Source of the DNA: Actinoplanes derwentensis
GTDB taxonomy: Bacteria > Actinomycetota > Actinomycetes > Mycobacteriales > Micromonosporaceae
DNA length: 64,000 nucleotides
NCBI RefSeq assembly: GCF_900104725.1
Contig: NZ_LT629758.1
Span: 5,780,501-5,844,500, forward strand
Direction: 5' to 3'
Part shown: in pieces, positions 37,460 through 46,496 of the stretch
Numbering within the stretch: position 1 is the first letter of the stretch
Layout: the number at the start of each line of letters is the position of its first letter
The notes under the pieces: model-generated
The model's input: the letters and a program-made list of their open reading frames with translations, nothing else
The model's database searches: none
What the model was told of the DNA's origin: nothing
Made by a program: the position numbers and the translations under genes

Positions 37460-39265
37460 ATGCCGACATCGGTAACCATGCCGCGGCTGGGTGAGAGCGT
37501 CACCGAGGGCACCGTCACCCGCTGGCTCAAGCAGGAGGGCGAGCGCGTCGAGGTTGACGAGCCGCTGCTCGAGGTCTCCACCGACAAGGTCGACACCGAG
37601 ATCCCCTCGCCCGCCGCGGGCATCCTCTCGCGGATCGTGGTCGGCGAGGACGAGACCGCGGACGTCGGCAGCGAGCTGGCCGTCATCGCCGGTGACGGCG
37701 AAGAGGCCGGTTCGTCCGAGCCCGCACCCGCTCAGGAGGCCGAGGCCGAGCCGGAACCCGCCGCCCCGGTCGAGCCGTCGACGGAGAAGCCGGTCGAAGA
37801 GGAGGCCCCGGCGCCGCAGTCCGCCGCTCCGGCGAGCGGTGGCGAGGGCACCGAGGTGAAGCTGCCCGCCCTGGGCGAGAGCGTCACCGAGGGCACCATC
37901 ACCCGCTGGCTGAAGGCCGTCGGCGACACCGTCGAGGCGGACGAGCCGCTGGTCGAGGTCTCCACCGACAAGGTCGACACCGAGCTGCCGTCGCCGGTCG
38001 CCGGCACGCTGCTGGAGATCAAGGTCGCCGAGGACGAGACCGCCGAGGTCGGCGCCGTCCTGGCGATCGTCGGCACCCCGGGCAGCGCCCCGGCGCCGGA
38101 GAAGAAGCCGGAGCCCGCCCCGGCCCCGGCCGCTGAGAAGCCGGCCCCGGCCGCTGAGAAGCCGGCCCCGGTCGCTGAGAAGCCGGTCGAGAAGCCCGCT
38201 CCGCAGCAGGCCGCCGCGCCGAAGGTGGAGAGCGCCCCGGCGCCGCAGATCCCGCCGGCGACCGAGACGGCCAAGGCCGCACCGGCCCCCGCCGCGGTCG
38301 CTTCGAACGGAGCCGGCGACGCCGGTTACGTCACGCCGCTGGTCCGCAAGCTGGCCGCCGAGAAGGGCGTGGACCTGTCCAGCCTGACCGGCACCGGCGT
38401 CGGTGGCCGGATCCGCAAGCAGGACGTCATCGACGCCGCGGAGAAGGCCGCCGCGGCGAAGGCGCAGCCGGCCCCGGCCGCCGCTGCCGCCCCGACGGAC
38501 AAGCCCGCGGCGAAGGCGGCTGCCAAGCCGGAGCCGAGCCCGCTGCGTGGCCGCACCGAGAAGCTGCCCCGGATCCGTCAGACGATCGCCCGCCGCATGG
38601 TGGAGTCGTTGCAGGTCTCGGCCCAGCTGACCACGGTCGTCGAGGTCGACGTCACCAAGATCGCGAACCTGCGGAACAAGGCGAAGGCCGACTTCCAGGC
38701 CAAGCACGGCGTGAAGCTGACCTTCCTGCCGTTCTTCGCCCTGGCCACGGTCGAAGGACTGCAGCAGCACCCGGTGGTCAACTCGTCGCTGGACATGGAG
38801 GCGGGCACCGTCACCTACCACGGCGCCGAGCACCTCGGTATCGCGGTGGACGCGCCGAAGGGCCTGGTCGTCCCGGTCATCAAGGACGCCGGTGACCTGA
38901 ACCTGGCTGGTCTGTCCAAACGGATCGCCGACCTGGCGGACCGCACCCGCAACAACAAGATCGGGCCGGACGAGATCGGTGGCGGCACCTTCACGCTGAC
39001 CAACACCGGCAGCCGGGGCGCGCTGTTCGACACCCCGATCATCAACCAGCCGCAGGTCGGCATCCTCGGTCTCGGCGCGGTCGTCAAGCGCCCGGTGATC
39101 GTGAACGACCCGGAGCTGGGCGAGATCATCGTGCCGCGCTCGATGGTCTACCTGGCGCTCTCCTACGACCACCGGATCGTGGACGGCGCTGACGCGGCCC
39201 GCTTCCTGGGCACGCTGAAGGAGCGGCTGGAGGCCGGCAACTTCGAGGCCGATCTGGGCCTGTAA
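37460..39265 (+). CDS. sucB: 2-oxoglutarate dehydrogenase E2, dihydrolipoamide acyltransferase
   Basis: 601-residue E2 with two lipoyl domains (about residues 1-78 and 130-208), each with the lipoylated Lys in VSTDKVDTE. Ala/Pro/Glu-rich linkers join them to an E3-binding domain ([19 protein letters not shown], near 292-325) and the catalytic core, whose active-site motif [16 protein letters not shown] is near the C-terminus. ATG 37460 follows aaggag. In actinobacteria this E2 often serves both pyruvate and 2-oxoglutarate dehydrogenases. E1 is not nearby. Confidence 0.93.
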   Translation: MPTSVTMPRLGESVTEGTVTRWLKQEGERVEVDEPLLEVSTDKVDTEIPSPAAGILSRIVVGEDETADVGSELAVIAGDGEEAGSSEPAPAQEAEAEPEPAAPVEPSTEKPVEEEAPAPQSAAPASGGEGTEVKLPALGESVTEGTITRWLKAVGDTVEADEPLVEVSTDKVDTELPSPVAGTLLEIKVAEDETAEVGAVLAIVGTPGSAPAPEKKPEPAPAPAAEKPAPAAEKPAPVAEKPVEKPAPQQAAAPKVESAPAPQIPPATETAKAAPAPAAVASNGAGDAGYVTPLVRKLAAEKGVDLSSLTGTGVGGRIRKQDVIDAAEKAAAAKAQPAPAAAAAPTDKPAAKAAAKPEPSPLRGRTEKLPRIRQTIARRMVESLQVSAQLTTVVEVDVTKIANLRNKAKADFQAKHGVKLTFLPFFALATVEGLQQHPVVNSSLDMEAGTVTYHGAEHLGIAVDAPKGLVVPVIKDAGDLNLAGLSKRIADLADRTRNNKIGPDEIGGGTFTLTNTGSRGALFDTPIINQPQVGILGLGAVVKRPVIVNDPELGEIIVPRSMVYLALSYDHRIVDGADAARFLGTLKERLEAGNFEADLGL

Positions 39266-39281
39266 CACCACGGATGACCGG

Positions 39282-39317
39282 ATCGGGGGGTGCGCCAGGA
39301 GTGGCGTACCCCCCGAT
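39282..39317 (+). terminator. Terminator of lpd-sucB
   Basis: atcgggggg and ccccccgat arms with an inner gcgcca/tggcg pairing, followed by ttgttt, 17 bases after the sucB stop. Confidence 0.85.
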
Positions 39318-39356
39318 TTGTTTGGGCTTGTGGGATCTTCGGGAAAGAATCACGGT

Positions 39357-40274
39357 ATGCGGATCGTCATGGCCGGTGCGTCCGGTTTCCTCGGTACCCG
39401 GCTCGCCGAGCGGCTGAGTCAGAGCGGCCACGAGATCGTCCGGCTCGTCCGGCGCCCCACCGACCGGCCCGATGAGGCCACCTGGGACCCGGCGCAGGGC
39501 CGGCTGGACACCGACGTGCTCGCCGGCGCTGGAGCGGTGATCAATCTCGCCGGCGCGAACATCGGCGACAAGCGCTGGACGGACGCCTATAAGCGGGTGC
39601 TGCGGTCCAGCCGGATCAACACCACCGACACGATCGCCCGCACCATCGGGCAGTTACCGGAGGGCGAGCGCCCGCGCACGCTGCTGCAGGCGTCCGGTGC
39701 CGGGTGGTACGGAGCGACCGGCGAGCAGGAGGTCACCGAGGAGGCCCCGGCTGGCAACACGTTCCTGGCCGACCTGTGCCGGGTGTGGGAGGCCGCCGCC
39801 CGCCCCGCCGAGGACGCCGGCACCCGGGTGGTGCTGTTGCGTACCGCTCCGACGATCGACGCCGGTGGCGCCCTTCTCAAGCCGCTGCTACCGCTGTTCA
39901 AGCTGGGCGCGGGCTCCCGGATCGGTGGGGGTAAGCAGTGGATGGCGTGGATCGCGCTGGAAGACTGGCTGGCCGCCGCCGAGTTCCTGCTCGACCGGGA
40001 GGATCTGGCCGGCCCGGTCAACATGGTGTCGCCGCAGCCGGTGCGCAACGAGGACTTCACCCGTGACCTGGCCCGCGCGCTGCACCGCCCGGCGCTGCTG
40101 ACGGTGCCCGGTCCGGTGCTGGACGTGGTGATCGGCGAGATGGCCGGAGAGGCGCAGCGCAGTCAGCGGGTGCTGCCCGGTGTGCTGTCCGGTGCCGGGT
40201 TCGTGTGGGCGTACCCGGGGATGGCCGACGCCATCGCCGCCGCCCTGCGTCCCGAAGCAGCGATGACCTCCTAA
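39357..40274 (+). CDS. TIGR01777-type NAD-dependent epimerase
   Basis: A 305-residue extended SDR. The Rossmann motif MAGASGFLGTRLAERLSQ is at residues 5-22; LINLAGANIGDKRW-like sequence and ASGAGWYGATGE (active site region) follow, with the C-terminal DUF1731-like block LPGVLSGAGFVWAYPGM. Its substrate is unknown; the same family member follows the E2 gene in M. tuberculosis (Rv2216). ATG 39357 chosen over an upstream GTG in the terminator region. Confidence 0.87.
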   Translation: MRIVMAGASGFLGTRLAERLSQSGHEIVRLVRRPTDRPDEATWDPAQGRLDTDVLAGAGAVINLAGANIGDKRWTDAYKRVLRSSRINTTDTIARTIGQLPEGERPRTLLQASGAGWYGATGEQEVTEEAPAGNTFLADLCRVWEAAARPAEDAGTRVVLLRTAPTIDAGGALLKPLLPLFKLGAGSRIGGGKQWMAWIALEDWLAAAEFLLDREDLAGPVNMVSPQPVRNEDFTRDLARALHRPALLTVPGPVLDVVIGEMAGEAQRSQRVLPGVLSGAGFVWAYPGMADAIAAALRPEAAMTS

Positions 40275-40305
40275 GCCTTCAGGCTTTTTTGCTACCCTCC
40301 GCCTG

Positions 40306-42183
40306 ATGTCCGTCGCCACCGATGCCCCCGCCGCGTCCGCCGATCCGCCCGTCGAGCCGTCGCCGTCCCCTGCCCGGCCGTGGCGTGCCCATCTGACCGT
40401 CGCCGCGCTGGCGCTGGCGATGGCCGTCTACGTGACGAACGGGCTCTGGCGCGATCCGTACAACCATGTGCTCTCCGACAACGTCGGGGACACCGCGTTC
40501 TTCGAGTGGCTGCTGGGCTACGGCGTCTACACGCTGGGGCACGGGGCCAATCCGTTCTTCACCGACCTGATGAACGTGCCGTGGGGGGTGAACCTGGCGG
40601 CGAACACCTCGATCTCGGTCTACACGATCCTGTTCTCGCCGCTGACGTACCTGGCCGGCCCACAGGTCAGTTACGTGACCATCCTCACGCTGAATCTGGC
40701 CGGGTCCGCGTTCGTGTGGTACCTGTTCCTGCGCCGCTGGCTGGTCGCCAGCCCGGTCGCGGCCGGGCTGGGCGGCATGTTCTGCGGGTTCGCGCCCGGT
40801 TTCATCTCGCACGCCAACGGCCACCTGAACTGGACCGCCGGCTGGATCGCCCCGCTGGTGATCTGGCAGGTGCTGCGGCTGCGGCAGCCGGGCCGGTGGC
40901 TGCGCAACGGGCTCGTGCTCGGGCTGATGCTGGCGGCGTTCTTCACCATCGCCGCCGAGGGGCTGTTCTACACCGCGCTGGCCGCCGCTCTCTTCGTCGT
41001 CGTCTGGTCGCTGGCCGGGCCGGTGCGCGACGAGGTCAAGGCCGCGTTCGGCACCGTGCTGCGGGCGGTGGCGGTGGCCGCGGTGGTCGCCGGGGCGCTG
41101 CTGGCCTACCCGCTGTACATGCACTTCGCCGGGCCGCAGACGTTCTCCGGCACCGGCTACAACCAGCGGTACTTCGCCGAGGACACGGCCGCGTACCTGT
41201 CGTTCCCGAGCCGGTCGCTGGCAGCGCTGTTCGGTCTCGGTTCCGAACTCGGCCCCAACCGGACCGAGGAGACCAGCTACTTCGGCGTGCCCTTCGTGGT
41301 CCTGATGGCCGTCGCCGCCGTGCTGGTGTGGCGGCGGGCGGCACCCGGGCGCAAGGCGACACTGCGCGCGATCATGGTGGTCGGCGCGGTGTTCACGGTG
41401 CTGTCCTGGGGCCCTCGGCTCAACTGGATGGACGCCGAGCTGCCGATCCCGCTGCCGTACGCGGCACTGGCCCGGCTGCCGCTGTTCGACGCGGCGCTGC
41501 CGTTGCGGCTGGCGCTGATCGTGGCCGTGGTGTTCGGGATCCTGCTGGCCCTGGTCACCCAGGAGCTGCTGGACAAGCGGATCGACGCGCCGAACACGCG
41601 GACCGGGCTGACCGTGGCGATCGTGGCCGCCCTGCTCCCGATCTTCCCGCTGCCGGTGCGGCACCAGGATCGCGCGCCGGAGCCGGACTTCATCGCGAAC
41701 GGCACCTGGCAGCAGTACGTGTCGGCGGACGGCGTGCTGTCCGCCCTGCCGTTCGCCCTGAACGTGACCGCCGACGGCCAGCGCTGGCAGGCGTACACGA
41801 TGGCCCGCGGCGGCGCCCAGTTCCGCATTCCCGGCGGCTACTTCCTCGGCCCGATGACCACCGGCGAGGAGGGCCGCGAGCAGATGGGACGGATCGGTGC
41901 TCCCCCGCTCGCGACCGACTGGCTGTTCACCCGCGCCGCGCTGTACGGCTACGTCACCGAACTGAGCAACGCCGACCGTGCGCAGGCCCGTTCCGACTTC
42001 GCCTACTGGGATGTGGAGGCGGTGTTCCTGCCGGAGAAGATCACCGGCAGCGATCACATGACACTGTTCCGCAACGCCGTCGAGGTGACCGCGACCGATC
42101 TCCTCGGCCCGCCCGAGCAGGTGGACGACGTGCTGGTGTGGCGCATTCGGCCGGGAGTGGATCCGGTCGACCAGACGGAGTGA
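40306..42183 (+). CDS. Polytopic membrane protein, GT-C glycosyltransferase-like
   Basis: A 625-residue protein with a Pro/Ala-rich cytoplasmic start, about 11-12 hydrophobic helices to residue 450 and a periplasmic C-terminal domain of about 150 residues. The first loop after helix 1 contains acidic residues (SDNVGDTAFFEW) and the layout resembles GT-C enzymes that use polyprenyl-phosphate sugars. ISHANGHLNWTAGWIAPLVI is also family-like. I cannot name substrate or acceptor. It starts 31 bases after the epimerase gene. Confidence 0.65.
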   Translation: MSVATDAPAASADPPVEPSPSPARPWRAHLTVAALALAMAVYVTNGLWRDPYNHVLSDNVGDTAFFEWLLGYGVYTLGHGANPFFTDLMNVPWGVNLAANTSISVYTILFSPLTYLAGPQVSYVTILTLNLAGSAFVWYLFLRRWLVASPVAAGLGGMFCGFAPGFISHANGHLNWTAGWIAPLVIWQVLRLRQPGRWLRNGLVLGLMLAAFFTIAAEGLFYTALAAALFVVVWSLAGPVRDEVKAAFGTVLRAVAVAAVVAGALLAYPLYMHFAGPQTFSGTGYNQRYFAEDTAAYLSFPSRSLAALFGLGSELGPNRTEETSYFGVPFVVLMAVAAVLVWRRAAPGRKATLRAIMVVGAVFTVLSWGPRLNWMDAELPIPLPYAALARLPLFDAALPLRLALIVAVVFGILLALVTQELLDKRIDAPNTRTGLTVAIVAALLPIFPLPVRHQDRAPEPDFIANGTWQQYVSADGVLSALPFALNVTADGQRWQAYTMARGGAQFRIPGGYFLGPMTTGEEGREQMGRIGAPPLATDWLFTRAALYGYVTELSNADRAQARSDFAYWDVEAVFLPEKITGSDHMTLFRNAVEVTATDLLGPPEQVDDVLVWRIRPGVDPVDQTE

Positions 42184-42204
42184 CTCCGGAGCTAGGCTTC
42201 GGAG

Positions 42205-42834
42205 GTGACTTCCTCTGTTCTCACCGTCCTGCGCCCCGGCCTGGTCGACTACCTGGAGGCCTGGGAGGAGCAGAAACGCCTGCACGAGGCGGTGGCGTCC
42301 GGCACGCAGCCGGACACCATCCTGCTGCTCGAGCACCCCAGTGTCTTCACCGCGGGCAAACGCACCGAGCCGGCCGACCGCCCCTTCGACGGCACCCCCG
42401 TGGTCGACGTCGACCGCGGCGGCAAGATCACTTGGCACGGTCCGGGCCAGCTCGTCGGCTACCCGATCCTGCGCCTGGCCACCCCGGTCGACGTGGTCGC
42501 CTACGTGCGCCGCACCGAGCAGATGCTGATCGACGTCTGCGCCGAGTTCGGTGTGGTCGCCGAGCGGGTCGACGGCCGCAGCGGCGCCTGGGTCCGGGCC
42601 ACCGACGGCGGCCTGGACCGCAAGATCGCCCAGATCGGCATCCGGGTCTCCCGAGGCGTCACGCTGCACGGCTTCGCCCTGAACTGCGACTGCGATCTGT
42701 CAAACTTCGACCGGTTCATCCCATGTGGCATCCGCGACGCCGACGTCACGTCCCTGAGCGCCGAGGTCGGTCGCCCGATCCCGCTCAGCGAGGTCATGCC
42801 GGTCGTCGAGCGCCACCTGACCACGCTGATCTGA
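42205..42834 (+). CDS. lipB: Octanoyltransferase (lipoate biosynthesis)
   Basis: Transfers octanoyl from ACP to the lipoyl domains of E2 and H proteins. 209 residues, GTG 42205. [17 protein letters not shown] and the catalytic Lys ([14 protein letters not shown]) and Cys (FIPCGI) are intact. LipA then inserts sulfur; both enzymes serve the sucB and gcvT systems in this window. Its stop overlaps the start of the DUF5808-type gene (ATGA). Confidence 0.95.
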   Translation: MTSSVLTVLRPGLVDYLEAWEEQKRLHEAVASGTQPDTILLLEHPSVFTAGKRTEPADRPFDGTPVVDVDRGGKITWHGPGQLVGYPILRLATPVDVVAYVRRTEQMLIDVCAEFGVVAERVDGRSGAWVRATDGGLDRKIAQIGIRVSRGVTLHGFALNCDCDLSNFDRFIPCGIRDADVTSLSAEVGRPIPLSEVMPVVERHLTTLI

Positions 42835-42998
42835 TGGAGCTCTACCGCAACCCGCGCGACAAACGGGTCTTCGTCCCCCGGCCGAACGGGAGCATGGTGC
42901 TCAATTTCGGTCACCCGATCGCCTGGGCGATCCTGGCATGCACCACGATCATCCCTTTCACGATCGTCGCGGTGGTCACGATCGCGGTCATTCTTTAA
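42834..42998 (+). CDS. DUF5808-type small membrane protein
   Basis: A 54-residue peptide: [20 protein letters not shown] is the DUF5808-like head (NPxDxRxFVP), followed by NFGHPIAWA and one hydrophobic helix to the C-terminus. It is coupled to lipB by an ATGA overlap. Function unknown. Easy to miss because a longer shadow frame covers it. Confidence 0.75.
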   Translation: MELYRNPRDKRVFVPRPNGSMVLNFGHPIAWAILACTTIIPFTIVAVVTIAVIL

Positions 42999-43023
42999 GA
43001 CCCTTTTCGGTACGAACGACAAA

Positions 43024-43061
43024 CGGCCCCGTCAGGTCCCCGCGAGGGAACGACGGGGCCG
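43024..43061. terminator. Terminator after lipB operon
   Basis: cggccccgtc (43024-43033) pairs with gacggggccg (43052-43061). It lies between convergent transcripts. Confidence 0.75.
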
Positions 43062-43070
43062 AGGCCACCC

Positions 43071-43102
43071 CGCGACCGCCGGGCCGAATGCGCCGGTCAC
43101 CG
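43071..43102 (+). repeat. Dispersed 32-nt element, copy 1
   Basis: CGCGACCGCCGGGC followed by cgaatgcgccggtcaccg. A copy in reverse orientation lies at 43528-43559 and a third at 61878-61909. The element is internally dyadic. Confidence 0.7.
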
Positions 43103-43140
43103 AACCCCACGGTCCAGCCCCGGCAGGTCCGGCGCCCGGC

Positions 43141-43344
43141 TCAGGGGGTGCGGTCCTCCGTCACCCGCTGGTGGGTGTCACCCGCGCCGGTGTGCTGCTG
43201 AGCGGCGTCCACACCCCGGTCGATGTGATCCGAATACTTCTGCCCGGTCCGCTGGTCGACCTGGTCGCCCAGCTTCTCCAGACCGGCGTCGACCTGCTCG
43301 TCGTGTTTCGCCACCAGTTCCTTAGCCTTGTCCAAGAAGCTCAT
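43141..43344 (-). CDS. MT0933-type antitoxin-like small protein
   Basis: A 67-residue hydrophilic protein: MSFLDKAKELVAKHDEQVDA, GLEKLGDQVDQRTGQKYSDH, then HIDRGVDAAQQHTGAGD. The DKAK..GLEK.GD..D..TG.KY..HI pattern is that of the MT0933 antitoxin-like family (PF14013). No toxin partner is adjacent, so a toxin-antitoxin role is unproven; many such proteins may be stress-related. GGGGAGGG precedes ATG 43344. Flanked by inverted copies of a 32-nt element. Confidence 0.78.
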   Translation of the reverse strand: MSFLDKAKELVAKHDEQVDAGLEKLGDQVDQRTGQKYSDHIDRGVDAAQQHTGAGDTHQRVTEDRTP

Positions 43345-43625
43345 GCAGCCCGATTGCCCTCCCCGCTCATGCCAAAACCCGGACTCACCGTTTCGAGTAG
43401 CCACGACATCCGCCCGGTAGCTCCGGTGAGAATCCCGGCCCACCGCACACGCCCCGAATGCACGCCCGCTCTGTGTGGCGGGTTGAGCGGTGATGCGCGC
43501 CCTGAGTCGGCACGCTGGCGGGGGTAGCGGTGAGCGGCGCATTCGGCCCGGCGGTCGCGAGGCGGTCCGGAGTGCCGCCCGCGTCGCGGGGAGCCGGCGG
43601 GACCGTTGTGCCGGGCGTACCAGAT
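43345..43625. other. Intergenic region with repeat copy 2
   Basis: No gene is supported in this 281-base stretch. It holds the upstream region of the antitoxin-like gene and, at 43528-43559, the reverse-oriented second copy of the 32-nt dispersed element. Confidence 0.6.
43528..43559 (-). repeat. Dispersed 32-nt element, copy 2 (reverse)
   Basis: Reading on the minus strand it matches copy 1 at all but one position (CGCTCACCG for CGGTCACCG). Together the two copies bracket the antitoxin-like gene as an inverted pair about 490 bases apart. Confidence 0.75.
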
Positions 43626-44813
43626 CTAGGTTTTCGGGATTCGCCACACCATGACGGAGCCGCCAGGGCCCTGGCAGGCGATCTGGTCTCCGGTGCCGTC
43701 GCAGCGGAGCAGTGCGTACGGCACGATCGCGCGGAGAGCCCCGCTGAACTGGTCGAACACGGCTGTGCGGTCGCTTCCGGCGCGGATCACCATCGTTCCG
43801 GCGAGCTGTCCCCGGCCTCGGTCCGCGAGGATTCTCCCGGTGTCGGGGTCGACTCGGGCGATCCGGCCGCCGGGGCCGCCGGCCAGGGTCCCGTTCCAGG
43901 TGGTCCAGTCGGTACCGGACCAGAGCGGTGCGCCGGTGCTCTGATCGAGAGCGGTCATCCCGCCGGCGTGCAGCACGCACACCCGGTTGCCGCAGCGGCT
44001 CACCCCGACCGGGCGGGGAACCGGTGCCGTCCACAGCCGTTCCAGTGTGGGCAGTCGCAGCGCGGCGATCTGCCCAGGACCGAAGACGATCGCCAGGTCA
44101 CCAGCCGCCACCAGCGTCGGCAGCCCGTCGTCGATCACCCCTCCGTAAGCGTCGGTGTCCTGCTCCCGCACCGGCAGTTCCGCGACGGTGTTCACCACCT
44201 CACCGCCCGCACGCCCGTATGCCACCGCCGTGCCGTCGTCGTAGAGGACCTGCACGTGCTGTTCGGTGGTGGTGACGCCGATCGGCGCGGCCGCGACCTC
44301 CTGCCGCCAGCGGATCTTCGCGGTCACCGGGTCGAGCAGGCCGGCCCGGCCCTCCGGGGTCCAGAGCAGCACCTCGTCACCGGCCGCCATCGCCGCCGAG
44401 TAGTCGTCGTCCCGCCAGCGTGCCTTTCCGGTACTCGCGTCGAGCAGCACCGTCTGGGAGCCGTAGATCAGCGCCAGGTACGGCCCGGCCATCCGCAACT
44501 GCGGCACGGTGCCGTCGGCGTCGAACAGTCTCGTCCACAGCGGCTCGGAACTCGGCACCGTCCGGGCCTGCAACTCCATCGACCCGCCGGCGGGTCGCGA
44601 GTGCAGGCTGTAGAAGGTGTTGCCGTCCAGCATCCAGGAGACGACGAGTTCGTCAGCCACCACCGACGGCCGCAGTGTCCGGATCTCCTCAGGAACCTGT
44701 GCACCACCGAGAAACAGCGTCATCAGGACCGCGACGATCCACATCGGATGCCGCGGGGTGGGCGCGGCATCCGATGCCGGAGACGGCGGGGCGTGATCGA
44801 GATCGATGAGCAC
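43626..44813 (-). CDS. PQQ-like beta-propeller protein, membrane anchored
   Basis: A 395-residue protein: a cytoplasmic start, one transmembrane helix (about residues 24-38, MWIVAVLMTLFLGG), then repeated PQQ-type blades (LLDASTGKARWRDDD, LLDPVTAKIRWRQE, ALDQSTGAPLWSGTDW). Such proteins bind no PQQ in most cases and serve as extracytoplasmic scaffolds, like BamB-fold proteins. Two Cys pairs (SRCGNRVCVL and LRCDGTGDQIAC) could form disulfides outside the membrane. Monocistronic, convergent-spaced from aspS. Confidence 0.8.
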   Translation of the reverse strand: MLIDLDHAPPSPASDAAPTPRHPMWIVAVLMTLFLGGAQVPEEIRTLRPSVVADELVVSWMLDGNTFYSLHSRPAGGSMELQARTVPSSEPLWTRLFDADGTVPQLRMAGPYLALIYGSQTVLLDASTGKARWRDDDYSAAMAAGDEVLLWTPEGRAGLLDPVTAKIRWRQEVAAAPIGVTTTEQHVQVLYDDGTAVAYGRAGGEVVNTVAELPVREQDTDAYGGVIDDGLPTLVAAGDLAIVFGPGQIAALRLPTLERLWTAPVPRPVGVSRCGNRVCVLHAGGMTALDQSTGAPLWSGTDWTTWNGTLAGGPGGRIARVDPDTGRILADRGRGQLAGTMVIRAGSDRTAVFDQFSGALRAIVPYALLRCDGTGDQIACQGPGGSVMVWRIPKT

Positions 44814-44884
44814 GATCGCATTCGATCCCGCCGTCCGTTAGACCGGCGTCAAGAGGCCCGCCTCATCAGTTGCGGCCTCATGCG

Positions 44885-46147
44885 TCACGGCGCGATCCGG
44901 TTGAGGTCGCGGGGGAACGCCGTGGTCTCGCGGACGTTCGCGATCCCGGTCAGGCGGGCCACGAACCGCTCCAGCCCGATCGCCCAGCCACCGTGCGGCG
45001 GCATGCCGAATCGAAAACCGTCGAGATATCCAGCGTACGGTTCCAGCGACTCGCCGCGGGCCGCCAGCGCGGTGACGTAGTCCTCGTACCGGTGCAGCCG
45101 CTGCCCGCCGGTGACGATCTCCAGTCCGCGGAACAGCAGGTCGAACCCGTTGGACCAGGTCGGGTCGGCCGGGTCGGGATGGGTGTAGAACGGCCGTTTG
45201 CGCATCGGGTAACCGGTGACGAAGAGGAAGTCCGAGCCGTGTTCCTTCTTCGCCCACTCACCCAGCGCACGTTCGTGCGCCGGTGCCAGGTCGGGCTCGT
45301 CCTCGGGCGCGCCGGCGATCCGCAACGCCTCGGTGAAGTGGACGGCGGGGATCTCCGCGCCCAGTTCCGCGGTGACGTCGGCGTGGTTGCCGATCTCCCT
45401 CAGCATCCCGGCGATCGTCCTGGTCAGCGCGGCCATCACGTCCCGGTGGTCGGTGATGAAACCCATCTCGGCGTCCAGTGACGTGTACTGCGCCAGGTGC
45501 CGTGCGGTGTCGCTCGGCTCGGCCCGGAACACCGGCCCCACCTCGAACACCCGCTCGAATACACCGACCATCAGCTGTTTGTAGAACTGCGGCGACTGCG
45601 CCAGATAACCCGGCCGTCCGAAGTAGTCGAGTTTGAAGACGTTCGCCCCGGACTCGGTCGCCGACTCGACGATCTTCGGCGTCTGGATCTCGACGAACCG
45701 CTGCGCCTCCAGGGACTCCCGGAAACCCTTGGCCGCGGCGGCCGCGATCCGCAGGCTCAGCGCCCGGCTGGGATGCCGCAGAGCGAGAGCGGCGTGGTCC
45801 AGCTGGGCCGGGAGACCCGCGGTCAGCGCGGGTCGATGCAGTTCGAACGGCAGCGGTACGGTCACCCGGCTCAGTTCGCGGATCACCGGCCCGGTGAGTT
45901 CCACCCCGTGCGGCGCCTGTTCGCTGGCGGTGACCGTGGCGGTCACCTCGACGACGCTCTCCTCGGAGAGTCGTTCGAGTTGCTCACGGGTCTGCGGGTC
46001 GGTGACGATCACCTGACTGAGCCCGGAGACGTCCCGGACGATCAGGAACGCCACCTGTTTGAGTAGCCGGCGGCGATGGATCCAGCCGGCGATGGTGACC
46101 GTCTCATCGATGTGCCCGGTCAGTTCGGTGGAGAGGATGCGTTGCAT
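44885..46147 (-). CDS. aspS: Aspartyl-tRNA synthetase, archaeal (non-GAD) type, probably nondiscriminating
   Basis: A 420-residue class IIb synthetase. The N-terminal OB fold holds GWIHRRRLLKQVAFLIVRD; motif 2 is VGPVFRAEPSDTARHLAQ and motif 3 GGWAIGLERFVARLTG. It lacks the roughly 150-residue GAD insertion of bacterial AspRS (about 590 residues), so it is the archaeal AspS2 kind. The His in GWIH is reported, from memory, to go with relaxed tRNA choice, charging tRNA-Asn for GatCAB. ATG 46147 follows GAGGAGGTAACC. The leader is a T-box. Confidence 0.88.
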   Translation of the reverse strand: MQRILSTELTGHIDETVTIAGWIHRRRLLKQVAFLIVRDVSGLSQVIVTDPQTREQLERLSEESVVEVTATVTASEQAPHGVELTGPVIRELSRVTVPLPFELHRPALTAGLPAQLDHAALALRHPSRALSLRIAAAAAKGFRESLEAQRFVEIQTPKIVESATESGANVFKLDYFGRPGYLAQSPQFYKQLMVGVFERVFEVGPVFRAEPSDTARHLAQYTSLDAEMGFITDHRDVMAALTRTIAGMLREIGNHADVTAELGAEIPAVHFTEALRIAGAPEDEPDLAPAHERALGEWAKKEHGSDFLFVTGYPMRKRPFYTHPDPADPTWSNGFDLLFRGLEIVTGGQRLHRYEDYVTALAARGESLEPYAGYLDGFRFGMPPHGGWAIGLERFVARLTGIANVRETTAFPRDLNRIAP

Positions 46148-46149
46148 GG

Positions 46150-46370
46150 CGGGTTACCTCCTCGGATGCTGCAACGCGGCCCCAGGGAGGTGCGGGCGAG
46201 CGGGATCCTCGCGGTACCACCGCACCTTCGCGCCTTTTCACGGGCGCCTCTTTGTCGTGCTGCGGCTCCGGGGTGTCTTCACGCTCCGGCGCTCGGGTCA
46301 CCCTCACAGCAGGCGGGTGACTCTCTCGGCCGGCGGATCGAAGCGTTACTCGGTCCCATCATCGCCGTGC
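46150..46370 (-). promoter_or_regulatory. T-box riboswitch (Asp specifier GAC), translational type
   Basis: Read on the minus strand: Stem I contains GAGTAACG, the helix pairs ACGCT/AGCGT, CCGGC/GCCGG and GTCACCC/GGGTGAC, a CGAGAGAG internal loop and CTGTGAG apex. The specifier loop reads GTGAA-GAC-ACC with GAC (Asp) at 46277-46275. Stem III is GCGCC/GGCGC. The antisequestrator AGGTGCGG-TGGTACCGCG pairs with CCGCACCT and holds the UGGU bulge. The released ACCTCC can pair with the aspS ribosome site GGAGGT, and there is no T run, so control is of translation. Confidence 0.9.
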
Positions 46371-46496
46371 GGCGAACGTTAACAGTCGCCGATGCGGCTT
46401 TCTCCTGAATTAGGGGTGACCGCCCTCACAGGAAAGGTCACGTGAGCCTCGTCGCCCCTACCGCGCGGCAGCCGGAGCCCGGCGTATCTTCGGGGT

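Noticed and set aside
40380..42998. An 872-codon frame overlapping the GT-C-like gene and lipB
   Set aside because: It is a shadow frame; only its last 54 codons (from 42834) are real, as the DUF5808-type peptide.
43141..44034. A 297-codon minus-strand frame including the antitoxin-like gene
   Set aside because: The upstream 230 codons are Arg/Pro-rich and overlap the end of the PQQ propeller gene on the same strand. Only the last 67 codons look like a protein with its own ribosome site.
46076..46408. Plus-strand open frames within the aspS leader
   Set aside because: The region is explained by the T-box structure on the minus strand, and the frames have no coding character.
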